Assembly (NCBI GenBank): GCA_020002185.1
Contig: CM034532.1
Span: 52,347,944-52,411,943 of the forward strand
Length of the DNA: 64,000 nt
Source: Paraescarpia echinospica
Taxonomy: Eukaryota; Annelida; Polychaeta; Sabellida; Siboglinidae
Direction: 5' to 3'
The position numbers were made by a program, and so were the translations under genes. Shown here piece by piece: positions 33,400 to 43,215 of the stretch. The notes beneath the pieces are model-generated. The model did not search any database. It was given only the letters and a program-made list of their open reading frames with translations, and was not told the DNA's origin. The number at the start of each line of letters is the position of its first letter. Within the stretch, counting starts at the first letter, position 1.

Positions 33400-33718
33400 T
33401 TAACGGTGAGCAACTGTCCGCCTTTTCATTTCCCCGGTGAGCAACTGTCCGGTGAGGAACTGTCTGTGATTCGTCAATGCACCCCACCATGTTGGGGAAT
33501 CCTGCCAGCCAGAGAAATTTCGCCTTTTGCAGGTCGGCTTGTTGCTGCATCGGCAAATGTACCCACTCGTGCATCCGAGCGACCAAAGTGTTGGTAACAC
33601 AGTTAATCATTCTAGACGCTGTCGACTGGTCTATCCCGATTGTCTCTGCCTCCAAGTTCTGAAAATATCCCGTGGCATACATTCGCAATGCTACCATGAC
33701 TTGCAGAGCAGCTGGCAA
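33400..33718 (-). pseudogene. Harbinger/HARBI1-like nuclease fragment
   Basis: LQVMVALRMYATGYFQN, IDQSTASRMINCVTNTLVAR and AGFPNMVGCIDESQT form the N-terminal helix-turn-helix-like region and the first catalytic aspartate (GCID) of DDE_Tnp_4 (HARBI1-like) nucleases. Homology stops right after GCID. The remaining frame belongs to the duplicated sequence at 33110-33395, so the catalytic D and E further on are lost. Confidence 0.75.
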
Positions 33719-34204
33719 GGAGCCTTATCGCATTTCGGGGTTTTCCAACTGGTTTCTGAGTTCATCCATGATTGTCATATGGATTTAGTTTCACAGGCTC
33801 ACTAGAACTGGTCTGGTTCATTGATAAAATACCTGACTCAACAACTGAAGAAACGTCTGGCCTAAAAAAACATTATGCACAGCAGATGTAGCAATTGTTT
33901 ATCATAAAATAGACAGAAGATTTCGTTTAGCCAGCATCCATAGGTTTTCCACATTTTGGGTGTGTACGTCACGATGTAGTGGATCCACAAAGTTTTGCTG
34001 GTGGACCACTACATCATGAAGATACACATAGATACATTCAGCCGTGCCACGTTGTGTAGGCAGCTCAGTGGTCTTTGGCAACATCGGCAGATGCCAAACG
34101 ATGGGGTGCATGGGTATTTCAGTCACCCTGGGGTGCATGGGTATTTCAGTCGCCCTGGGGTGCATGGGTAGTTCAGTCGCCCATGAGAACAGAAACCACA
34201 CCAC
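33719..34204. other. Spacer with short direct repeats
   Basis: Three copies of GGGGTGCATGGGTATTTCAG-like 23-bp units lie at about 34104-34172. No gene recognised. Confidence 0.5.
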
Positions 34205-35040
34205 TTGACAGGTGACATCTAGAAGTTGTCTACGTACAACTGGTAGTAGAGGTTATCCAAGCCCTGAACGGACTGACGGACAACGCGACTGCTTAGCGGG
34301 ACATCTGATGCAGCATTCTCCCCATGGCCCATGAACAATGATGCAAAGCTGTTGGCTGCATCTGCTAACACCCAATACTTGATCCCAAACCAAGCTCGCT
34401 TTCTGGGGATGAACTGCCGAAATTACATTCTGCCCTTGAACGGGATGAGACTCATCGATAGAGATTTGGCAACCCATTCTGTACTTGGTACTGGTAGAGA
34501 AGTTCTTGTTGATCCGCGTGATGAACTCCCACACTTTATACACCTCATCGTCCACATGAACCTGTCCCTGGACATCACCGCCAGGCAGGTCACACAGTGG
34601 GTTACTGGTCTCCCAGTACATCGGCAACTCGGAAGCCAAATGATTCTAGTAATGATGGTGAGCCCGATAAACACCTGCATCTTAGGAATGTTGACTGGCT
34701 GTCACAACGCCTTGTCATGCCCTGTCACAATCCCTTGTCAAGCCATCAACCTCTTGTGAGTGGCGTCGCGGTTGGTCATGACCACCAGCAGGTGTCACAC
34801 CTGGTAGTCCATGAACATATGCAGGTAGTCTGCAGGCATTGATGTCACAGGTATACGGGTGCGTGGCCCCTGCATGCCTCCGTATCCACGGATACAACAC
34901 TGGACATCATCCTCACACCGCACATCACCGGCTACAGCAGCTGCTACTCGATGGCGACCGCGTCCACGACTGCTACGAAGAGGTCGAAGTTCAATGTTAC
35001 AACTTGCCCTCACACAGACTCGCTCATGTAACACACTTCA
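34205..35040 (-). pseudogene. piggyBac transposase, central fragment
   Basis: Frameshifted but clear: MQVFIGLTIITRI, MSRDRF, DDEVYKVWEFITRINKNF, MGCQISIDESHP (first catalytic Asp) and QLYVDNF (second catalytic Asp) just before a stop near 34210. It is close to the copy at 16-20 kb but from a different insertion. The C-terminal part does not follow; a matching C-terminal fragment instead lies upstream, at 35960-36485. Confidence 0.75.
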
Positions 35041-35327
35041 AATCCTGCTTAACGGTTTATGAAAGAGTTGCAACATTATGATTCCGGTGTTCAACATTTA
35101 TCGGATTATCTAGGCCAATGAAACTGCTTTGCTGGCCCATGTGGACGCATGAAGTTTATATTGAAGCCACAAAATTAATTTGAGATTTCGTCCACCATTC
35201 CTATACTATATATGGTATAAGTGACGACACCAGCATAGAAATTTGCGTAGACAATGCGGACACTGAGTGGGCGAGTTGTCTGTAGGATTCATCAGTGTCA
35301 CACTGTTTATTTTTGTATAGAATGATT

Positions 35328-35606
35328 TCATGAAGACATATCTACGTGATTAAAATCAATGCTTGGCAATTTACCAATATCACGAGCGACATATATAGAA
35401 ATATTGTCCGGATCGATTTTGTCAAGAAGTTTTGAGATGTCGTCGACGTTGTGTTTATTCTTGTCAGATCCTTGTCGTTTAATATGAAGATGTTTCGTTG
35501 GCACGGAGGTGTGAGCATATAAAACGTCTTTGGCAGTTGCAATGTCATCATCTATAAAATTTTCTAAAACAATGCAATTTAGGACAGATCGAGGGAAAAT
35601 GTCCAT
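35328..35606 (-). pseudogene. Retroelement-associated conserved fragment
   Basis: The 92-codon frame contains LENFIDDDIATAKDVLY, KRQGSDKNKHNVDDISKLLD and DNISIYVARDIGKLPSIDF. This block is common in multicopy invertebrate proteins linked to LINE first ORFs. It starts and ends abruptly and lies between two piggyBac fragments. The family assignment rests on memory of similar sequences and is tentative. Confidence 0.4.
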
Positions 35607-35959
35607 TCGGTTGATTATAGAAGCATAACAGTTCGTTCATGACGATGTTGTCGATCGCCATGACAACGAGCGATAATATAAGTCAAATCTGAAATTGTAT
35701 ATATAGTCTATAAAAACCGTAGATAACTCCGTAGACCAGACACACAATATCCGATTTCTTCGATATCTAAGTATAGGAGTGTGTATTATCAGAATATATT
35801 TGCCTACATTGTGGTGGCAAAATTATGGTGACCAACTGAACATAATTAGTATATATAATTTGCATATGCTTGAAATCCAAGGTGGCCACCATATAATATG
35901 AAGTAATTCATCAATCTTTTTAGCAAGGTGTAAAGGTAGCAAACTGTCAAGACTGCCAG

Positions 35960-36485
35960 TATTCTACGTTGTGGTGCCACACCAAGAAACAGTTGCTGAC
36001 ATTCTGCCACAGCTCTGACATTTCACTGATGCAGAGATGCACATTGCATTTCATGCAGCAGTAGTTTGATCACTTGATGTAGCCTACTCTGCATCCACCT
36101 GCATGGTCTCTCTTTCGCAGCTCTCTGATTTTGCGAGAGCATGCCTTGCTGTCCTGATTGTTTGACTTGCCAGGCTTGAACGCTGGCATATGTTGACCGA
36201 CGTCATCAAGCCTCTTGGCTTCTGTGATCCATGGCCTTCCAACATGACGGTGTGTGGTCATGGCACGGAAGGGAGTGACAAGTTGCTCAGCCAGCTGCAT
36301 CTGGAACTGCAAGGCACCACGCTTACACCTGCCTGCTTGCTGGTGTGGCACGATAAAGTCATCCGTCAGGTAGGCGTTGTGGATGCACAACTCGATGCTA
36401 TAGTAGAGTATGTGTCTGTACGCATGGAAGGTCTTTCGGCCGATGCTGTAATGTTTGATTATGTTGTCTGCCAAGTCCACCCCTA
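35960..36485 (-). pseudogene. piggyBac transposase, C-terminal fragment
   Basis: After acceptor-like ATCTTTAG the frame gives VDLADNIIKHYSIGRKTF (third catalytic Asp), VPHQQAGRCKRGALQFQ and a basic linker. After a stop it continues into the C-terminal Cys/His finger (CCMKCNVHLCISEM, CFLVWHHNVEYW). It is closely related to the C-terminus of the copy at 16-20 kb. The fragment lies 5' of the central fragment at 34205-35040 on the same strand, i.e. in the wrong order for one element. Confidence 0.8.
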
Positions 36486-36669
36486 AAGATTACCTTTACA
36501 TCAACTCTGTTGAATTAAATTGGTCTATAACACAATAAAAAATAATTCCTGACCTCTTTGTACCGGCAGTGATACAGAATGACATTAAGAACACATATAC
36601 CTAAAAAAAGCAGATAAACCATTTGATAAAGCCCTAAAAATATAAGCCAGTTAAGTAAAACTGGCGTAC

Positions 36670-36783
36670 CTCCATTATTGCCTGTGTCGTGTTTATCTCT
36701 GATTCCGACACGCCATGGAATATTAGACAGTTGCGCCTAATGTACAGTTGGAGCTCATCTAGCTTGTTACCAAGTTGTGGCAA
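36670..36783 (-). pseudogene. LINE ORF1-like exon-sized fragment with splice-like borders
   Basis: A 38-codon block (NKLDELQLYIRRNCLIFHGV, SESEINT) resembles the coiled-coil/RRM junction of L1/CR1-type ORF1 proteins. It is bordered exactly by an acceptor (gtgctgcag) and a donor (gtacgcc) with phase 0 at both ends. It may be an exonised retroelement piece; it could also be coincidence. Confidence 0.4.
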
Positions 36784-36822
36784 CTGCAGCACAAAAACAT
36801 GAATATAAGAAGTGTTAACATG

Positions 36823-39230
36823 AAACCTCCTTTGACGTCATCACGCTTGAAGCCGGGTACTCGGCCAGGTAGAACAAGACTATGTTGCTCGGCATAGTGG
36901 AGAATGACGCATGTCACACGCCTGATGTCTTCGAGCTGTCTTCCACCTGGCAACAGCTAATCAAACTAAGCCACGGCCAAAAGCTCAATATTATTATTAC
37001 ATAACAAAGGAATCTACCACGCTTCTTTTGGAATGTAAAAACTTGTACACAATGAATGAATGAATATATACAACCCTTGCCATTATCAGAATCAGTTTAT
37101 TTGACCTATAAATACGATATATACACAATGAATAACATGAGTACTAGATAAGGTCGGGAGACTCTCATTAAGATATACAATGTCGCTTGCACAGGAGCCA
37201 CCCCATAAATATAACCAACATCAAAATTTACATGTCACAAATCAGAATAGCATATGCCTTGTTTTACAGTTGATAATTACTCAGTGTATCAACATACATA
37301 CATAATACAAGGACTGATTAAATGTACTCTTGTACAAATAATTGACGTATATATGGATACTTAGGTATACATTTCAATACGTATTACGAATTACAAATAA
37401 AGCAATTATGAATACGACAACAAGATTCACATTTTAAAATAAAAAAGTTTGTTACGTTAGTATTATCATTTTAATATTAACACAGTTAGGCAATTATATA
37501 TTTCACTATGGCCAGTTGCTTTAAACTTCCTTTCATCACAAATAATTATTGCAAAATTAATTTTTTTAATGACTTCCCTGTTTCTATAGAATGAATCTCA
37601 GCGAGAAATAAATAAAAAGATATAGTACGTGAATATTGCATGATGATGGGGCATACCTGACTTCTTCTTCCTCGGAATAAGGCCGTTCTCCTTAAAATGC
37701 TTCTTCACAGCATTTAGGTGATTGTTGCTCATGTTGAACAAGTAGAGGAACGTGTCTCTACAAATCCTCCGATGACAATAGGAAAATGACCAGATGCGGT
37801 TCTTCTTCCTCTCTGCAGCCTGCTGCGTCTTTGACAGAGTAATGTCCGCAGTGTTGGTACTGCAGGAAATGATACCGAGCAACACCAGATCATTTTCATA
37901 AGGCGTCATTTCCGTAACATTCAGCCTAAAAACAGATGCATTCTAGGTTTTAACATTCAATATATAATTATCATAATACGATGCCATGCAGAGGCAGGAC
38001 AATCTTGCCATCATTATTTTGTATGACAAAACGTTAGACTGTTGCATTGGTGAGAACAATAAATATTGATCATAAACAAACATACGGGGCTGAATAAATG
38101 GCCTCCTGTCGTTGACACAGGTAATTAGTAATAACCCAATTAGTAATTACACAAGGTCAAGCAAGTGAAATGTACATGATGTAAAATTGTGCATTGACTG
38201 TTGATTGTAATATCTTGCTCAACCTAATCCACAGATAATAATATAATTATTTCATATTAATATGTAATTTTTTTTAATGTATTTAGTAGTAACTTTACTG
38301 CATTGAAGAGTAGTAATCATTACACATTTGTAAAACATATTGTTAATGTCTTTGACTTCCAAATCATCAAATTGCTGAATGCAAGGCTTGCCATCCCAGA
38401 GTTGGCAATTGCAGTGTCATCGACTTTCTGGTGAATCTTTGCATTCGTACAGAGTTGCTGCACGTCGTATGGCATCTTTTTCTGCATAAGATTTGCTCTT
38501 CAGTGACTGATGCCTCAGCGACAATTGGCATTTCCTCCTCCTTACCCTCTCAAACGCTCTCCTCGTCTTCATTGTCCTAAAAATCATAATATCAAACATA
38601 CAATTTTAAGAAAAGAGACAAAAATAGCAAAGCTGGATGCTTTTTAAGTGTTTTCATTGATAATTATTATCTTTCATTCTTTATTTTAGACTTGCCCAAT
38701 ACCCCAAAATAAAATTGGCCATAACATGTACATCAAATATATAATAATTATGCTAGTTTACAGCTGTGCTTATAGCCTATGGCCCATCTACACAGTATGG
38801 GCAGCACCAATACAATAGCAAGGCATAGGCCATAGCCATGACACTGAGACGAGAGTGACTGGTCAGATGTAAACATGGGAAGTGACAGTTAACCTTGTTC
38901 AGCTGTCTGCGTATTTGAAAAGTTTACGCAATGCGTTTTTTATAATCAAAATAATGAATAATTGACGCATTCAGTATATTACTAATCATTTGACCACTCT
39001 ACGTGATTGCTGTACATATCGCATCTTTATAATGCTTAATGGTGAGGGAAATGAGGGGTACCAACTCCGGGTTCTTGCGTAGAACTAGTAGAAGTGCCAA
39101 AAATACTTACCCCGTCACTGTCATGCATGAAATAATCGATCACCACATCTCTAAGGCTTGTGTCGCGAAGTCCACAGCGAGATGCTTCATTTAGCAGATG
39201 GGAGACTAAATTCTCTTTGCTCAAATTCAT
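36823..39230 (-). CDS. Partial gene of a conserved invertebrate multicopy family of unknown function
   Basis: Exons that fit are: 39230-39111 (MNLSKENLVSHLLNEASRCG to donor gtaagt); probably one near 38576-38414 (acceptor tttttag, frame uncertain); 37925-37657 (MTPYENDLVLLGIISCSTNT, CRDTFLYLFNMSNNHLNAVK, KENGLIPRKKKS); and 36946 to about 36823 (LEDIRRVTCVILHYAEQHSL, VLPGRVPGFKRDDVK). The last two join in phase across gtatgc and a ccag acceptor. The blocks CRDTFLFL, NGLxPR and LPGRxPGxxRDDxK recur in a large uncharacterised protein family of marine invertebrates that behaves like a transposon gene. The downstream catalytic-looking part of those proteins is absent, so this copy is probably truncated. 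Confidence 0.5.
36947..37656. other. Intron-like AT-rich sequence
   Basis: Between two exons of the preceding gene. AT-rich; no other feature seen. Confidence 0.4.
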
Positions 39231-40070
39231 GTCATATCAATTTAATAGTTTGTTTATCAGTCAACTGTCAGATGAAAACACATGTAACCAAAACACCGGA
39301 AGCTGATCTGACGGGCTGTGAATGGCAGTTGGCCAATCGGAGAACCAGATTGTGGTCACGAGGTGATGCTTAGCCGTCTGGAAAGCCTCATTAACATTCA
39401 GTTTATGGAAAGTCTAACGAAAATGCTGTCCGTGCTTAGAATAGAAATCCCGCTTTCCGGTGGTATCAAACATGGCGCGGTCGAAGAATGTTTACTTGGA
39501 TTATTCTTGAAGAGAAAGTAGGTCATTTTCATGCCTAAAACAATGACCCTCATTAAACAAAGTTTGATAGGTGTCATAAAACATCCAAATAAACACATTT
39601 GCACATCATACATGACATTTACACAACTAACATATGAAAGATTAGACTATGTGGGACCATTTCCCGATGGAGTCATTTAAAAAAAAAAATTCAGTGCCGT
39701 GTTGTTGTGGCACGTATCTGATAACGAACTCCATCGAGAAGCGTCTCATTTTGGCATCCTGGGTCACATATGTGTTAGCTTTGCAACACTGAATTATAAA
39801 ATTCTGACGGTTATTTTTTAAGTTACACCATATTTTTCAAGAAAAATATAGAACTAAAATTTTCGAGATGACCAACCATTGTGTTTTACAACATGTTATA
39901 CAGGCATGGATTGAACTATCTCTGTGATCAGTACATTGAATCAATAAAATGAGTTATAACAACTGTGTTTAGTCACAATGAAAAATGATAAGAAAGTCAG
40001 AAAAGAGCTGTTATGTCTGTTGGTGGCTGTTGGAGCCGTTGTTCATTCTGGCAACCTAGAGACCATGGTG
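39231..40070. other. Spacer
   Basis: No supportable feature. The 39240-39480 stretch is moderately CpG-containing and could be the promoter side of the minus-strand gene starting at 39230. Confidence 0.3.
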
Positions 40071-42196
40071 CTCTCGGAAACAGGGGTCAGACTTGCACAG
40101 GGATACCCTACACAGCGAGCACCCATATGAAGTTTCCACACAATTTTTCTTTGGAGTGGGTCTGTTAGCGCAAATGCATACCTGGCACGCTTTCTTTCGA
40201 CCTTCAAACAGGACAAGGTCGTGTCCCTGAATGATGTTCCTCTCGAGGACTTCTGCGACTTCATGAACCGATTCCATGGCAGCTCGCTTGCGAGAACAGA
40301 AGTTATCGCACATCTGGTGCATCACCGCCATCCTGAAGTTGAGCAGTGACCACTCCCGGTGGTTGCTTGGTATTGGCCTGTTTGCCACACACTTCAGAAT
40401 GTATGCATTGACCATCGCGAAGTTGAAGAGGCAGAACAGAATGTATTTCCACCATTTCCTCCCGGCTCAGCCGACTTTGTTGTAGGACCGGAACTGGTCC
40501 AGATGGTCGACACCTCCCATGTTCTGGTTGTAATCCACAACCATCTTCGGCACTGTGACCATGACATTGAGGGCAAAGCGGGTCCGGGGTTTCACTGTGT
40601 CCCCGCCATCTGTGTTCGTTGCAACAACAAACACGTCGCGTCTGTCGTACCACCGACAGAACACGATGTCGTGATCGGTCGACAACTTCTCACTCTCCCC
40701 CTCTGCAGTGGGATGTTGGAAATCTGCTGTGGCAGGCCGCGACTGTTCTTGCATATCATACCACAGTTGTACGTATTAGCATCATGCAGGTCATGGATCA
40801 GGGCGAAGGAAGAGTAGAAATTGTCGGCATAGAGGTGGTGGTTGCGGAGGACGTAGTTGGATGTCAGCTTCATAATAATGTTGTATGTCTGCCAAGCGAT
40901 CGTTGCGTACAGTACACATGTCAAGGGCCAAGCAGTAGCCTGTGTGTGCGTCACACAACACCCACAACTTGACCCCCCACTTAATGGGCTTCTTCGGCAT
41001 GTATTGTTTCCAGTGTAGCCAGCCGTTGTATTAGATCATGGCCTCAACAAGTGAGAGTCCAACACTGGGCGCGAAGAGAAGAGGAAAGTTCTGCTGCAGT
41101 GTCGACAGGAATGGTCGAACCCTCCTCAAGCTTGTCTGCACGATCCTCGGTCGCTGGGTGTGTCACGTGCAAGCAGTGCGTCAGCTGCTCGTACCGGTTC
41201 CTCGAGATCCGGGATCCAGTAATCTCTGTACTGGAGCCGCTCGTTCACCCCCATCAGGATCAGGAGCCGAAGAAGAAGCGCATCTCCTCTGTCGTATCTG
41301 TCCACAACTGACCTCCGTGCAGTGCAGCATATGCATTCGTCAATGTTGCCATGTCTGCGAAGAAATTACGACCAAGGACCGCCGAGTTCCGGCGAATCAA
41401 AGGGGATGTCGTGCAGTGGTCCAGAATCTACATGAAACGGACGAATCCGCGGAGTGGGCATCGCCATCAACCAACCCGGTGGTGGATATCCTTGGGCTGG
41501 ATGTTCCATACCTCTGCCACGACCTCGGCCAGGAACTTGATTGACTTCCTCGCTGGACGTGCTGGAATCGGATGGTTCTTGGGAGTCGGGAGACTCATCC
41601 GAACTTGACATGACAGACGGCTCGTCCTCCTGCAATAAATGACACAAAATAAATAAAAAATAAATATGAAAAGTGGACAATATGATAACAAGATAAAATA
41701 AAACATAGTAGCTGGTTGCAGAGGTTGCAAACCGTCATCACATCAACAGAGCAGAACAGCGACAAGCACTGAAGCAAGCTGCAAGATACTTAACAACTGT
41801 CAGCTGGTCAGGACAAAGGAAGTTGTACAAATACAGCAGACAAATATATTATTATTATTATATATATATATATATATATATAAGTGAATTATACACACCA
41901 TTATGTAGTTGAAACAGGTCATATATCCATATTATATCAACATAATTATATATCATGACTGTCAACATCACATCAGTGGTGAAATCGATGTACACCGAAC
42001 GAGCATAATCCAGTTCAGGCCAAAGCATCAGACTGACAGCTGAGTGACATGATGTAAACAACAATAAAATTCCTACAGCAGAGTACAGAAAAACTGCTTA
42101 CATGATCGTTGACTTGCACGTCGGATCCACCATCCATTTCCCAATCATAACTGCCGCTATCCCACATCATCTCAGCTACATCAGTTGCCGAAAACA
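40071..42196 (-). pseudogene. piggyBac transposase, third and distinct lineage (two exons)
   Basis: Exon 1, 42196-42105 (MFSATDVAEMMWDSGSYDWE, donor gtaagc), joins exon 2 from 41629 (acceptor tttattgcag; EDEPSVMSSSDESPD, then an RGRGRG motif). Frameshifted segments give LLILMGVN and YRDYW, KPIKWGVKLWVLCDAHTGY, NHHLYADNFYSSFALIHDLH (second Asp) and NQNMGGVDHLDQFRSY (third Asp). The end is a Cys/His finger (CQVCICAN ... CSLCRVSLC) and a TAG at 40071. It differs strongly from the other two copies (GGVDHLDQ rather than MDLADN), so it is a separate family. At least three frameshifts make it a pseudogene. Confidence 0.85.
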
Positions 42197-42349
42197 TGCC
42201 ACTAGCTAATAAAGTTGTACGAACATACATGATCAAAACCAGTGAAAATCAAGATTTCCAAAATGGCAACCCATGCACGTGACGAGCTAATGCTGTTGCA
42301 AAATGCATCCGCTAGGGTGTGGCAAAATTTGGTAACGTTTAGTGCACTA

Positions 42350-42600
42350 GTTAATCGCCAGGATTTGTTTTAATAGAGGGTCCTGTATGTGGCCGGCGGC
42401 AGCCGTTCCAATAACTTGTTTGTGCAAGTAACTTGTTGATGACTGCAGCCGTCTTTGTCGTTGAGCAGGAAAACCTCTGCGCAGTCTTGCTGTCGGGGAC
42501 ATCTCCTTCACCAGTTCCGTGCAGTGGTCACCGACAGCAAAAGCAAGGTTGTGTTCGCACACAAATTCACATAAGAGAAGTTCGGCTTTTGCAACCTAAA
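42350..42600 (-). pseudogene. hAT/ZBED transposase fragment
   Basis: FVCEHNLAFAVGDHCTELVK with KEMSPT corresponds to the NLSFLLADHFTKVVKKMFPD block of the copy at 21.5-22.2 kb, in a different family. It ends abruptly at both sides and has frameshifts. Confidence 0.6.
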
Positions 42601-43215
42601 AAGAATGACAGTAAATTATATTGTGTTCCCATATTGTCTATCCTATACATGGTTGGCAAAACGTCAAAAATATTGTTTATGTGTGCGTCATGCTTTAGCA
42701 AGATATTTAGTGGGTATGTACACATTAACTCAATTGGGCTGCATTAGGACATTGACATGCGAACTTAAACATAATGTCAACCTAAAATGTGCAGACAGCA
42801 GTAGTAATTTATAGTGTGTTGTGGTGTCAGACAAACACAAAATGTGTTTTCTCATTATGGTGTGCTTAGAAATTACCTGAACTCACTGAAGTAACATTTT
42901 CCACTCTGCAGCAGGGAAAAAATGGATTTAATTTTGCTAATTCGTAGGCTCTGTTGTAGGTTTCTTTTCAACGGTTCCGTCTATCCACTAAGACATGTGG
43001 CAGCACCTGGTGGATAGGTAGAGATCTTAATCTTATGGTGGTCCGCTATTTTTATCTGAAAACGTAGAATTCAAGGCTTTCCATGTCAGTTATAAAATTC
43101 CATGGTTTCAAGGCCTTGATTTTTAACTAAAGAAATTACATAATATTAAATGATTTCCATGTCCTTTTAGACATGTTGTCTCCTGATGTTGTTTAATTGA
43201 GAGTGTTTGTTGCAG

